Below are positions 30,101-37,930 of a stretch of 38,273 nucleotides of DNA, piece by piece. The position numbers and the translations under genes were made by a program. Under the pieces are notes generated by a model that was not told where the DNA came from, searched no databases, and was given only the letters and a program-made list of their open reading frames with translations. Source of the stretch: Methylobacter sp. (GTDB lineage: Bacteria; Pseudomonadota; Gammaproteobacteria; Methylococcales; Methylomonadaceae); NCBI GenBank assembly GCA_030653175.1, contig JAURZV010000045.1:1-38273 (forward strand), in the 5' to 3' direction. Every line of letters starts with the position of its first letter. The stretch's first letter is position 1.

Positions 30101-31190
30101 CGGAAACGCTGAATGCTGCGGCAGGCCATTTTTTAACGACGCCTTTGGGATTATCCTGAGTTTCCAGTGAAAAATCGTTTACATCGAGTTGCCATTGATT
30201 GCTTGCGTCATTTAGTCTCCAGTGAAAGCGGGTTCTCAGTTGTTTAACCGAAAATTCCTGCTTATCCTGCCGAACCAGTGCCATCTGTTGAATTTGCGCC
30301 TCGACATCCATTGACATCAGCTGCGATTGCCGCCAATCGCCCCAGATTTTAAAGTCGCCGGTACCCGCATTGATATGTATTCGATCCCCGACTGAGGTTT
30401 GACCGAGCGCCACCAATTCAGGCAACAAAACGGCTTGCCCATCTATATAAACGCGACCCTGAATAGTTGAAGGCTCAAAAACGTTACCTTTAAAATCCAT
30501 AGATATTCTTAATGTATTGCCGACTTTTTTCGGCAACTTCATCAGCATATTGAGCCGATGATGCTCCCCCTTATTGCTGATTGCCAGATCTACCTCATTA
30601 AACAGCAGCGGTCGAGCATTGCTTATTTCATCCTGCCAGGTAATTTCGCTTTGCAAAACTTCGTATTTCCCGCCCTGCAATAGCCACTGCGGCTGTCCAC
30701 CGCTGGCTTTTAAACCGACAATAACAATACTACCGTCCTGTTGTCGTTTAATGGAAAGCTTGGCGCCCACCAACGTGACCCATGACGATGACAATAAATC
30801 CCTGCTGACCAGCATATCCAGTAAATCAATACCCAAGCGCATTTCATTGAACTGGATAGCGGGTTTTTCGTTCCCTGTAGAGGCGGCTGATGACAAACCC
30901 GCCCGGAGCGGATTTGCATGTGTAACGCCCGAAGGGGGACGGGCAGGGACAGTCCGGGATGAAATAGCGATGTCTTTTAACACCAGTTCAGGATTAAATC
31001 CGCGCATTTTCGCGCCCAGACGACCTATTGTTACCGGTGTGCCGACAAGTGCGCTGATATTGGTTGCCAAATCGGACTTATAGTGTTCAATCCCCAACAA
31101 TAGCAAGCGTACGCCAGTCAAGCCGATAGCTGCCGCAATCAAAGACCAGAAAATGAGATGCCGCGTTGCACGCTTAATATGATGGATCAC
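27111..31190 (-). CDS. yhdP: YhdP family AsmA-like protein (phospholipid transport)
   Basis: A 1359-aa envelope-spanning protein with an N-terminal membrane anchor (about 12-31), a long beta-groove region (DUF3971) and a C-terminal AsmA-like part. Enteric YhdP with TamB and YdbH moves phospholipids to the outer membrane. Gene order rng-yhdP-nit-tldD supports the assignment. The usual length is around 1270 aa; the excess fits at least three low-complexity segments that coincide with repeat DNA (27.99-28.09, 28.3-28.4 and 30.87-30.96 kb). The frame stays open through all three. The stop codon lies in another dispersed repeat. Confidence 0.92.
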   Translation of the reverse strand: MIHHIKRATRHLIFWSLIAAAIGLTGVRLLLLGIEHYKSDLATNISALVGTPVTIGRLGAKMRGFNPELVLKDIAISSRTVPARPPSGVTHANPLRAGLSSAASTGNEKPAIQFNEMRLGIDLLDMLVSRDLLSSSWVTLVGAKLSIKRQQDGSIVIVGLKASGGQPQWLLQGGKYEVLQSEITWQDEISNARPLLFNEVDLAISNKGEHHRLNMLMKLPKKVGNTLRISMDFKGNVFEPSTIQGRVYIDGQAVLLPELVALGQTSVGDRIHINAGTGDFKIWGDWRQSQLMSMDVEAQIQQMALVRQDKQEFSVKQLRTRFHWRLNDASNQWQLDVNDFSLETQDNPKGVVKKWPAAAFSVSGQRMDDTALHKLALYVERVDLQEASELAQFFAPLPDEQVNTLAQARLQGTLENFSLFADPDAKEIALNGRFAKIGVGPLSSVPGIENLTGQIKGSEKQGVITLATKDARLIAPDLFREVLPVKRLQGRLDWQQAENAWSVSSPMIELDSLSFQSKTRFRIDVPKTGGPVFMDMQSAFAGEDASEVKHYLPVGIMDEEVVAWLDRAFVGGSMTNGGLLVYGNLNDFPFSSAPGVFEAVFNGEQFDLSYAPEWPHITGMNAEVLFSQDSLKVNVRQGKSGNVIIKQAEVTVPKLNKSKYLLIQGEAESGIDQVLAFMQQTPLSSPVDSLLEAITPLGNTQVRLDLKIPLVDGAPTKVDGAAQLKDAKLSVKSLALSVSKINGELKFNEQGVYSDTIHAVALGNPIQINIKSSESRTTVNVEGRAGISDLQTQFDMPWWEIASGATDYRLKLELPYGNAAPELVVESMLSGVSLDLPESLAKTREQKIPLSLTFNLGDKQLLPVLLNYDNKLKAAIQLDTRQKTIYSGHILVGAGEVAQIQDAGLKLEINRGRLALQDWLGLAVAQGAGVGGRIGSFGNCSMRYSTSCIHAVVPIAALPPSTAVVRELKIHSDHALWNKTDIGVFDLALKHNGNFWAGAIASSFAKGSIQIPADFKNTDRISLDMELLDLSALKQMEWKDSSPAVSAPLLSGASRANPLQTLSPELVPLLTVTSQKTLWRSINLGRLSLETKRIPGGMGFKDVELAGENQKLVLSGDWQISGKQSVTHARGHLEVPRAGQLLAQLGITKDLTGTSAAVDFAIEWGAAPYQFSLADLNGQMDINLKNGRILSIEPGFGRLLGMLALAQWIKRAQLDFSDIYEEGLTFNSIKGHFDLAGGIASTHNLIVDAVPAKIAISGDTDLVSQTIDHIINVTPKSADAVPIAGTIIGKVAALVGRSLTGKDQEGFFFGSQYLVKGAWGKAEIIPMHKNDGLLQKTWNGITDFPWVRQQEETTQQLEK
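28017..28068. repeat. In-frame repeat unit in yhdP (copy 1 of GCGGATTTGCA family)
   Basis: AGCGGATTTGCA then CGCCCGAA with a purine-rich tail is shared with 30907-30957. On the yhdP coding strand both copies read as SG..(H/R)ANPL(R/Q), so both insert in the same frame and orientation. Confidence 0.7.
28334..28386. repeat. In-frame repeat unit in yhdP shared with the 36.9 kb palindrome
   Basis: About 52 nt beginning CGACTGCATGGATGCAGGAG and ending GAGCAGTTGCCG match 36927-36976 nearly base for base. On the yhdP strand they encode FGNCSMRYSTSCIHAVV, a Cys-containing stretch unlike the surrounding beta-groove sequence. Confidence 0.85.
30907..30957. repeat. In-frame repeat unit in yhdP (copy 2 of GCGGATTTGCA family)
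   Basis: Partner of 28017-28068. It encodes PARPPSGVTHANPLRAG near the N-terminal part of YhdP, in a segment lying between family-like sequence (LVLKDIAIS before, PAIQFNEMRLGIDL after). Confidence 0.7.
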
Positions 31191-31194
31191 TGAA

Positions 31195-31411
31195 GAAGGC
31201 TAAAGACTAAAGACGAAGGGCGAAAGGGCCATGGATCAAGGTTAAAAATTCGAATATTTAATAAGTTGCAGGGGTATTTCACCTTTGCCATAAAAACAAA
31301 ACCGCATAGACGAAGAGCTCTAGAAAGGCATTTAATAAATTGAAAACTTTGTTCCAGTGAAAAAAAGTCTTGCTGCATCTACCTTTAGCCCTTCACCTTT
31401 AGCCTTTCGCC
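31195..31411. repeat. GGCTAAAG / CTTTAGCC repeat pair between rng and yhdP
   Basis: GGCTAAAGACTAAAGACGAA (31199 on) and CCTTTAGCCCTTCACCTTTA (31382 on) form the arms around 150 nt of AT-rich DNA. The right arm abuts the rng stop codon and the left arm lies just before the yhdP ATG, leaving no normal ribosome site for yhdP. Related to the three elements in the lptA-to-rapZ block. Confidence 0.7.
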
Positions 31412-32866
31412 TCAAAGCAACACCACATCATACTGCTCCTGATTGTATTCAGCCTCGGCCCTGAACTTGATGCGTACGCTCAAAAAAACTTCCAATTCAG
31501 CCAGCATATCCGCCTCCTCATCAAGCAGCATTTCCACAACTTCATTGGATGCCAGAACCAATATTTTCTGAACCTTATACTGCCTGACTTCGCGAATAAT
31601 TTCCCGAAATATTTCCAGGCACATGGATTCCGCAGTCTTCAAAACGCCGCGGCCGCCGCAGGCGCTACAGGGCTCACAAAGTATATGCTCCAGACTTTCC
31701 CGGGTTCTTTTGCGGGTCATTTCCACCAGCCCCAGTACCGAGACTTCAGTAATGTTGGTTTTCGCATGATCCTTTTGAAGGTGCCGCTCGAACGCCTGTA
31801 AAACCTGCTTTTTATGATCCTCGCTTTGCATATCGATAAAATCGATAATAATGATGCCGCCGAGGTTTCTGAGCCTAAGTTGCCTGGAAATCGTTTGCGC
31901 CGCTTCAAGATTGGTTTTAAAAATAGTCTCTTCCAGATTCCGGCCGCCGACATAGCCGCCGGTATTCACATCGACAGTGGTCATCGATTCGGTCTGATCG
32001 AACACCAGATGCCCGCCCGATTTCAGGTTGACTTTACGCTCCAGCGCTTTTTGAATTTCATCTTCGACGCTGTAAATATCAAATACCGGACACTCGCCGG
32101 TGTAATGCTCAATAACCGGCACGATTTCCGGCACAAAAATCTCCGCAAATTCGACCAGGCGATGGTATGTTTCTCTTGAATCCACCCGAACTCTTTCAAT
32201 ACCCTCCCTATATAGATCTCTTAAGGTTCTGATGCTCAGCGGTAAATCCTTATGGATAAACTGCTTGGGCTTGGCGCCGGCAATCTTGGCGGCTATTGAC
32301 TCCCACAATTTCAGCAAAAATGTCATATCGGCAATCAATACCGTCTCATCAACGCATTCTGCCGCTGTTCTTGCGATAAAACCGCCGCATTTTTGCTCCA
32401 GCCTGAAAGCGTCGAGACAGGATCTTAACCGGATTCGCTCGGTCTCGCATTCAATACGCTGAGACACGCCGGAGCTGTGCGCATAGGGCATATAGACCTG
32501 AAACCGCGACGGAATCGATATTTCTGTGGTTAACCGTGCGCCTTTGCTGCCCAAAGGGTCTTTGACCACCTGCACGATAATATGCTGACCTTCATGCAGA
32601 TAATGCTCGATGTTTTCCGAACCTTTTTTTTCCAGATCCTTGGCGCATAAATCGGAAAGATGCAAAAATGCCGCTCTGGGCAGGCCAATATCGACAAAAG
32701 CCGCCTGCATACCGGGCAGAACCCGGCACACTTCACCTTTATAAATATTACCGACCAATCCCCGCTGCCGGGTTCTTTCGATGATCAATTCCTGCAAGAC
32801 GCCATTTTCAATAACCGCAACGCGCGTCTCAGGCGGGGTAACATTGATTAAAATTTCTTCACTCAT
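31412..32866 (-). CDS. rng: Ribonuclease G
   Basis: An endoribonuclease that matures the 16S rRNA 5' end and takes part in mRNA turnover. The 484-aa protein has the S1 domain (about 36-125), then the RNase E/G catalytic domain. That domain carries VDVNTG (near 298-303) and DFIDM (near 342-346) for the two Mg-binding Asp, and CSACGGRG (near 410-417) for the zinc link. There is no long RNase E-type C-terminal tail. Its start overlaps the maf stop by four bases. Confidence 0.96.
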   Translation of the reverse strand: MSEEILINVTPPETRVAVIENGVLQELIIERTRQRGLVGNIYKGEVCRVLPGMQAAFVDIGLPRAAFLHLSDLCAKDLEKKGSENIEHYLHEGQHIIVQVVKDPLGSKGARLTTEISIPSRFQVYMPYAHSSGVSQRIECETERIRLRSCLDAFRLEQKCGGFIARTAAECVDETVLIADMTFLLKLWESIAAKIAGAKPKQFIHKDLPLSIRTLRDLYREGIERVRVDSRETYHRLVEFAEIFVPEIVPVIEHYTGECPVFDIYSVEDEIQKALERKVNLKSGGHLVFDQTESMTTVDVNTGGYVGGRNLEETIFKTNLEAAQTISRQLRLRNLGGIIIIDFIDMQSEDHKKQVLQAFERHLQKDHAKTNITEVSVLGLVEMTRKRTRESLEHILCEPCSACGGRGVLKTAESMCLEIFREIIREVRQYKVQKILVLASNEVVEMLLDEEADMLAELEVFLSVRIKFRAEAEYNQEQYDVVLL

Positions 32867-33438
32867 TTGAAAAGACCTATGCCTTGCCTGGATAAAAGTT
32901 CTGCGGTTTCAAATAACGGCAAACCGACCACGCCGGAAAAACTGCCGCTAATCGACTCCACAAATACACCGCCCAAGCCTTGAATTGCATAACTGCCGGC
33001 TTTATCGACCGGTTCGCCGCTTTGCCAGTAGGCCTCTATTTCGCATTCCGTCAACGGCCTGAAAGTCACCTCGGTAATGCTTACCGCCTGATCATGCTCC
33101 CGCCCCCTAAACGAAATGGCACTATAGACTTGGTGCATTTTACCGGACAACTGCCTTAACATGGTAAGCGCATCGTCCCGATCTTTAGGTTTACCCATAA
33201 TCAGATCACCCAAAACCACAGCAGTATCTGCCGCCAAAACCGGCAGTTTGTCGCCCAGCTGCGCTATACATGCCGCAGATTTTTCAGCAGCCAGTCGCTG
33301 CACATAATCCAGCGGCCTCTCATTGGGCAAAGGCGTCTCATCAAGATCGACCGGACTCACTCTATAAGTAACCTTAATCTGATCCAGTAATTCCTTGCGC
33401 CGGGGAGAGGCTGAAGCCAAAATAATCTGTACAGTCAT
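32863..33438 (-). CDS. maf: Maf-like nucleotide pyrophosphatase (YhdE type)
   Basis: Hydrolyses dTTP/UTP-type or modified nucleoside triphosphates to monophosphates. The 191-aa product begins [18 protein letters not shown], with the SASPRR motif, then VSPVDLDE, AADTAV and a late GSFSGVVGLPL. The start is set at ATG 33438, not the far upstream 33546, because it gives the family length and overlaps the rlmH stop as TAATG. It lies between rlmH and rng. Confidence 0.94.
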   Translation of the reverse strand: MTVQIILASASPRRKELLDQIKVTYRVSPVDLDETPLPNERPLDYVQRLAAEKSAACIAQLGDKLPVLAADTAVVLGDLIMGKPKDRDDALTMLRQLSGKMHQVYSAISFRGREHDQAVSITEVTFRPLTECEIEAYWQSGEPVDKAGSYAIQGLGGVFVESISGSFSGVVGLPLFETAELLSRQGIGLFK

Positions 33439-33905
33439 TAACGATGATAGGGATGATTGTGGAGTATGCTCCAGGCACGATAAAGCTGCTCGGCCGCCAC
33501 GATACGCACCAGCGGATGGGGAAACGTCAGTTTCGATAAGCTCCATGATTCCCGCGCCAGCTGTTTGACAGAATCCGCCAGGCCTTCCGGCCCGCCGATT
33601 AATAACGAGACATGCTGCCCGCTTTCCAGCCAGCGTTGCATCGCTTCTGCCAATTCGGGAGTCGTCCAGGATTTGCCGGGGATGTCCAAAGTTACAATAT
33701 GCGCACTTGGAGGGATGGCCGCGATCATCCTCTCTCCTTCCTCTTTGACAATTCTGGCGACATCGCTGTTCTTGGTTCGCTTGCCCGGCGCAATTTCCTT
33801 AAGAACCAGCTCGCATTCACGGGGTAAACGTTTGGCATATTCATCGTAGCCCTGCTGCACCCAGCCCGGCATACGGTTTCCTACTGAAATCAGATTTATT
33901 TGCAT
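33438..33905 (-). CDS. rlmH: 23S rRNA (pseudouridine-1915 N3) methyltransferase RlmH
   Basis: A SPOUT methyltransferase acting on pseudouridine 1915 of the 23S rRNA in assembled ribosomes. From the ATG at 33905 it is 155 aa, exactly the usual length, beginning [16 protein letters not shown]. The knot region carries [23 protein letters not shown] and the C-terminal [17 protein letters not shown]. The frame is open further upstream but without homology. First gene of the minus-strand rlmH-maf-rng-yhdP series. Confidence 0.95.
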   Translation of the reverse strand: MQINLISVGNRMPGWVQQGYDEYAKRLPRECELVLKEIAPGKRTKNSDVARIVKEEGERMIAAIPPSAHIVTLDIPGKSWTTPELAEAMQRWLESGQHVSLLIGGPEGLADSVKQLARESWSLSKLTFPHPLVRIVAAEQLYRAWSILHNHPYHR

Positions 33906-34045
33906 GCGGTGCAGGATACAGAGAACAGGCTTCTGATGCAATGCAGTCTGAGCGGTCATATCCTGCAACAAAAATAACTTACTAAAAACTTAAGTAATCG
34001 ACTTATCAGCCGCTATATTGGCAAACTGATACAGGAGTTACTACC

Positions 34046-34723
34046 GTGAACATTAAATCTTTAAAGCCGGCATTCGCCGCGCCTGTTCCCGACAGGCTTG
34101 CGGCATACACACCATCCCTGGCGATCGCCGCGCCGGTTCCCGACCAGCCTGCGGCATACACACCATCCCTGGCGATAACAGGGTTAGTCATCAGCTTATT
34201 AATGACCGCTTGCACTACTGCCAAAGCACCGCCAACTGCGTTTTTGCCGCAGAAAACCATAAGCGCAATAGGCTACGGCACCGTCGAAAAAAGTGATCGA
34301 TATTCGCGCGCGCAAATTAAATTAATGGCCATGAGAGCTTCCAAAATGGATGCTTACAGAAGTTTAGCCGAGCAGCTTAACGGCATTCAATTGCGCGGGC
34401 AAACTACGATCGGGGATATGGAGGTCACCCATGACAATTATCAGGTTTATCTTAATGCTTATTTGCGCGGAGCAAGGGTAAAAAGAACCTCTGCTATCGG
34501 CAGCGACATCTATGCCGGCGATGATACTTTTGAAACGGTTGTGGAGCTTGATTTGACGCCAAGATTCTATGAATGTATTAACGGTCAAAACGAATTGATT
34601 AACCAGTGTCTTCAACAAAATCCGGAAAGTCCGGCGCCCAACATTGAATACACCCCATCCAAAGTATCGAGCATTAATTCTGGTTACAGCTATCCTAACA
34701 TCAAGGGATTTAATCGGAAATAA
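34046..34723 (+). CDS. FlgP-like LPP20-family flagellar outer-membrane lipoprotein
   Basis: A 225-aa precursor starting at GTG 34046 with CAGGAG about 8 nt upstream. The N-terminus is unusual: nine residues, then two tandem 17-residue units (AAPVPDRLAAYTPSLAI and a near copy), then the hydrophobic core TGLVISLLMTAC with a lipobox-like Cys at 56. No other ATG, GTG or TTG lies in frame between the units and the core, so the repeats belong to the signal peptide. The mature part (AIGYGTVEKSDRYSRAQIKL, MDAYRSLAEQL) fits the LPP20 domain, as in Vibrio FlgP. Next to flgT and fliW. Confidence 0.8.
   Translation: MNIKSLKPAFAAPVPDRLAAYTPSLAIAAPVPDQPAAYTPSLAITGLVISLLMTACTTAKAPPTAFLPQKTISAIGYGTVEKSDRYSRAQIKLMAMRASKMDAYRSLAEQLNGIQLRGQTTIGDMEVTHDNYQVYLNAYLRGARVKRTSAIGSDIYAGDDTFETVVELDLTPRFYECINGQNELINQCLQQNPESPAPNIEYTPSKVSSINSGYSYPNIKGFNRK
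34075..34176 (+). repeat. Two tandem 51-bp units in the flgP signal sequence
   Basis: Units 34075-34125 and 34126-34176 differ at only a few bases. Each ends ACACACCATCCCTGGCGAT, which resembles ACACACCATCCATGGCG in the 36.8 kb palindrome, so they are probably derived from the same dispersed family. The length of 51 keeps the frame. Confidence 0.85.
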
Positions 34724-34939
34724 TCCGGCCAAAAATTACCCGAACTATTCTAGCGTAACTTTTTACATGACTGCTCGCATTTACAAAGCCGTTACTGCCG
34801 AACAATTACCTTTGAAAATTATCATAAATAGCATTTAATAAGGGTTATGCAGGAGTGTCGCAATTATTCAAAGCCTTCACTCCCGCTCGCGTTCCTTACC
34901 TGCACCCCTTGTAAGCACAGCAACAAACCGAGTTGACGA

Positions 34940-36160
34940 ATGGCAAAAATATTATTCAAATGCATATTGGTATCGTTAATTTTATTAAGTCAATCATGCG
35001 CCACTGTTCAACCCCGTGCTAATACAGTAACTGTTGAAGGTCAGGCTGCTATTAACAAAGGCATGCCTTTATTAGCCAAGAAACAGGCCCTGCAGGATGC
35101 CATCCGCCAGGCATCCATGCAATCGTCCGTTAATATTCACAGCCAGACTTTGGTCAGCCAAAATAACGTTTCGCTAGATACTGTTTCCATGCGCACTGCT
35201 GCTGATGTGAGCAATACTAAAATCATCAAGGAATGGACTACCGATAATATTTATCATGTTGTCGCAATGGTGGAGTTATCCTCCGATAATTCCTGCACAG
35301 CCCACCATCGCAAACGCATTATCGCAACCGCCTTCCCTTTAGTTAAACAAGAGCAGGTAAGTGGTTACGAAACACAGGATTTATATAGCGGCATTCCACG
35401 CGAGCTTAATAACATTTTAATTGAATCCGGCGATTTTATCGGCGCTAACGCCACCAATATCAATTTATATCCGAGAGCCGATTTGGCCCCGGAAATGCAA
35501 GACCGAACATCCTATCGTCCGTCAAAAGTCATGCAAATAGCTGCGTCAAACGGTGTGCAATTCGTGCTGTCAGGCGTGATTAGGGATTTGGAAGTCGAAT
35601 CCACCGAATACATGAGCGGCGCAGGACCTTTGGCATTCGCCAGAAGTTTGGCCCGCGAAGTTGTAGCCAGGCGCGGTATTGGGATTGATGTTTATGTACA
35701 TGACGGATTTACCGGCGCATTACTGTTCCAGCAGCGTTATGTTGATACTGTCGTCGGCGACGTATGGATCCCCGCAACTTATACGGTAGGCAGCGAGCGC
35801 TTTAACTCCACCTCGACCGGTGCAAAAATAACCCAAATTATAGATCAGGCAAGCACTGATATTCGCCTGACATTAAGTTGCTACCCCTTTACAACGCGTA
35901 TTATTGAAATCAAGAATGATAAAGTGTTTATTGATGCGGGTGCACAGGAAAAACTTAATGTCGGCGATCAACTAGTGGTTTATAGTACGGGCGGAGATGA
36001 CTTAATTCTTGATGGCGGCCTCAGTTTTATAGGCAAAGACAAGCAACCGGCCGGGGTACTAACCATCCACAATATCACTCCACGTTACTCCATAGGCAGT
36101 TTGGAAGTTCCCGCCCGTGAACTGGGGGTCAAGGTTGGCGACTGGGTAAAATCCTGGTAA
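34940..36160 (+). CDS. flgT: FlgT-like flagellar assembly protein
   Basis: In Vibrio, FlgT builds the H-ring around the flagellar basal body. The 406-aa product has an export signal ending near SQSC (residues 17-20), which could be a signal peptidase I site or a weak lipobox. The N-terminal domain follows (VTVEGQAAINKGMPLLAKKQALQDAIRQA), then a middle nucleotide-fold-like region and a C-terminal barrel-like domain (KVFIDAGAQEKLNVGDQLVV to the end). It lies 216 nt after the flgP-like gene. The flgO gene usually found near them is missing. Confidence 0.85.
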   Translation: MAKILFKCILVSLILLSQSCATVQPRANTVTVEGQAAINKGMPLLAKKQALQDAIRQASMQSSVNIHSQTLVSQNNVSLDTVSMRTAADVSNTKIIKEWTTDNIYHVVAMVELSSDNSCTAHHRKRIIATAFPLVKQEQVSGYETQDLYSGIPRELNNILIESGDFIGANATNINLYPRADLAPEMQDRTSYRPSKVMQIAASNGVQFVLSGVIRDLEVESTEYMSGAGPLAFARSLAREVVARRGIGIDVYVHDGFTGALLFQQRYVDTVVGDVWIPATYTVGSERFNSTSTGAKITQIIDQASTDIRLTLSCYPFTTRIIEIKNDKVFIDAGAQEKLNVGDQLVVYSTGGDDLILDGGLSFIGKDKQPAGVLTIHNITPRYSIGSLEVPARELGVKVGDWVKSW

Positions 36161-36236
36161 ACAGTTCATTACAGCTAGCATTGCTATACTGATAGCTTTA
36201 GACTATATATTTATCTTACATTTACCAGAGTCCATC

Positions 36237-36692
36237 ATGGAAATTAAATCAAGCTTTTTCGGCGAACAAACCATTGACCCCAGCACTATCGTTAGCTTTC
36301 CTAACGGAATCCCAGGCTTTGAAGATCAAACCCGTTTCAAGCTGTTTCATCAGGAAGGCGACAATCCCCTCATTTTCTGGCTGCAATCCTTAGATGATGA
36401 ATCCCTTAGCTTTTCAGTTGCACAACCGTCTATTTTCAATATCAATTACAACTTTGTATTAAACGATACCGAAGAAGCCACGTTGGGAATTGAAGATACT
36501 GGTGACACACTTGTACTGATAATGCTGCATAAAGACACGTCCGATCAACCCACCATTAAAGGTTCCATTAGATCCCCGCTGGTGATTAACAGTGCAAAGA
36601 GAATAGGCCTGCAAAAAGTGCTTACCCAAATAGAACAAAGCATAACATTGACTGACATTAGCAATGAAATTAATGTTTCTGAAAGCGCATAA
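36237..36692 (+). CDS. fliW: Flagellar assembly factor FliW
   Basis: FliW binds flagellin and the regulator CsrA, balancing flagellin translation. The 151-aa protein starts MEIKSSFFGEQTI, has FPNGIPGFEDQTRFKLF (about 21-37), and SIRSPLVINSAKRIGLQKVL near the C-terminus, all typical. FliW is less common in gammaproteobacteria than in epsilonproteobacteria and Firmicutes; here it follows flgT. CsrA is not seen nearby. A hairpin terminator follows it. Confidence 0.94.
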   Translation: MEIKSSFFGEQTIDPSTIVSFPNGIPGFEDQTRFKLFHQEGDNPLIFWLQSLDDESLSFSVAQPSIFNINYNFVLNDTEEATLGIEDTGDTLVLIMLHKDTSDQPTIKGSIRSPLVINSAKRIGLQKVLTQIEQSITLTDISNEINVSESA

Positions 36693-36771
36693 AGCCAACA
36701 GCTAATGCTTGCCTCTTCAAAAAGAAGCGCGTTAACCGATTTTTAGCAGCGAACTGAGCAACTATATTATT

Positions 36772-36796
36772 ACTGCCGCTTTTTAGCGGCAGTTTT
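36772..36796 (+). terminator. Rho-independent terminator after fliW
   Basis: ACTGCCGCT and AGCGGCAGT form a perfect 9-bp stem with a TTTT loop, followed by a T-run (36793-36796). It lies 80 nt after the fliW stop and is oriented to end the flgP-flgT-fliW transcript. Confidence 0.85.
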
Positions 36797-36816
36797 GCCT
36801 ACAGGGACAGATATTT

Positions 36817-36977
36817 GCTCCTCGGTAATTGCTCCTGCATTACTCTACTACACACCATCCATGGCGTTATGCAATATCTGCATTCACCACATCCATGTGG
36901 ATTATGTAGGTAAGGGGCGTGAGCACGACTGCATGGATGCAGGAGGTAGAGCAACGCAGGAGCAGTTGCCGAGGAGC
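36817..36977. repeat. Large inverted repeat (CATGGATGCAGG family)
   Basis: The left arm starts GCTCCTCGGTAATTGCTCCT and runs to CACACCATCCATGG (near 36863). The right arm is its imperfect complement, from ACTGCATGGATGCAGGAGG to GCCGAGGAGC at 36977. The right arm is the same sequence found inside yhdP at 28334-28386. It lies between the convergent fliW and panD. Confidence 0.85.
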
Positions 36978-37161
36978 GCAAGCTTTTCAATATACCTGCC
37001 ATCAGGACAATATCCGAGCCAAAAATCACCCCATGCATATTGAGAGTTATACGGGTTTCCAGTGGAAAAAAACCTGCCCTATTGGTAATACTACTTCTTA
37101 GATTCAAGACATTGCCCGCTCTAATCCGGGGCTGCTCAAAAACAGCCTCCAAGACAGGCAA

Positions 37162-37548
37162 TCAGGCAGAGGCAGCCTGAACGGGAATGGAACTGGCCGA
37201 ACGCTGAACCTGGTTCTTTTCATTAAAATAAATCAGGGTAGGCTTATGATTTTCCGCTTCCTTTTGATCCAATATTGCAAACGCGCAAACAATAATCAGA
37301 TCACCGGGACACGCTAGACGGGCAGCCGCGCCATTAACTGAAAATAACCCCGACCCTTCTTCGGCACGAATGGCATAGGTCGTAAAACGCGCGCCATTAT
37401 TGATATTATAAATCTGTATCTGCTCGTATTCCCTGATACCCGATAAATCAAGAATATTGCCGTCAATCGCACAAGAACCCTCATAACCCAATTCTGAATG
37501 AGTCACCGTGGCTCTATGTAATTTCGCTTTAAGCATTGTGATTTGCAT
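37162..37548 (-). CDS. panD: Aspartate 1-decarboxylase proenzyme PanD
   Basis: Makes beta-alanine from aspartate for pantothenate synthesis. The 128-aa proenzyme has the self-cleavage site Gly24-Ser25 in YEGSCAID, which yields the pyruvoyl group, the catalytic Tyr in TTYAI (about 58), and VNGAAARL. The length and the N-terminus [17 protein letters not shown] align with the Escherichia coli enzyme. panB and panC are not adjacent. Confidence 0.97.
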   Translation of the reverse strand: MQITMLKAKLHRATVTHSELGYEGSCAIDGNILDLSGIREYEQIQIYNINNGARFTTYAIRAEEGSGLFSVNGAAARLACPGDLIIVCAFAILDQKEAENHKPTLIYFNEKNQVQRSASSIPVQAASA

Positions 37549-37642
37549 AATAAAACACTATAAATACCCTTGAGAACCGCGCATTATCCATTAATTGCAA
37601 CAATGCATCAACTTTTAGCATTTAAATCCCCAGCCTTCGGCT

Positions 37643-37663
37643 TCCCCCTTTGTTAAAGGGGGA
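37643..37663. repeat. CCCCCTTT/AAAGGGGG hairpin
   Basis: A 9-bp perfect stem (TCCCCCTTT with AAAGGGGGA) and 3-nt loop, flanked by CAGCCTTCGGC and GAGGCTGAGG. This is a common short intergenic repeat type, and it adjoins the 223-bp element to its right. Confidence 0.6.
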
Positions 37664-37669
37664 CTGAGG

Positions 37670-37892
37670 CTGAGGTATCCCCACGAATCTTATCGTACAA
37701 TCAATAAGTTATGGTGCACTTGGCTACGACAAAATCCAAGTAGTCGCTGTTTAACTTTATGTTTTGTAATATAAATCTTGTTGCAGCAGGATTTCAGTAG
37801 CTCTCTGCCTGAAAAGGTAATAATGCTTCAGACTGTCGATTAAAATACTGTAATGTATTGATTTAATATTATATTTTGTGGGGATACCTCAG
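37670..37892. repeat. 223-bp region bounded by 15-bp inverted repeats
   Basis: CTGAGGTATCCCCAC (37670-37684) and its exact complement (37878-37892) enclose about 190 AT-rich bases with no recognisable gene. It may be a miniature inverted-repeat element between panD and the coiled-coil gene. I see no certain target-site duplication. Confidence 0.55.
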
Positions 37893-37930
37893 GGTCTGTC
37901 CCCTATTGTTTCTTTTTTTGTTGGTTCCGA

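Noticed and set aside
33438-33546. Upstream extension of maf from 33546
   Set aside because: The extra 36 residues lie inside rlmH in another frame and have no Maf similarity; the ATG at 33438 gives the normal length.
33979-34045. Sigma-54 or sigma-28 promoter for the flagellar genes
   Set aside because: I looked for TGGCAC-N5-TTGC and for a sigma-28 pair before 34046 and saw no convincing match.
36795-37161. Overlapping ORFs of 80-120 codons between fliW and panD
   Set aside because: They are made from the large inverted repeat and the flank of panD, without ribosome sites; they are frames through repeat DNA.
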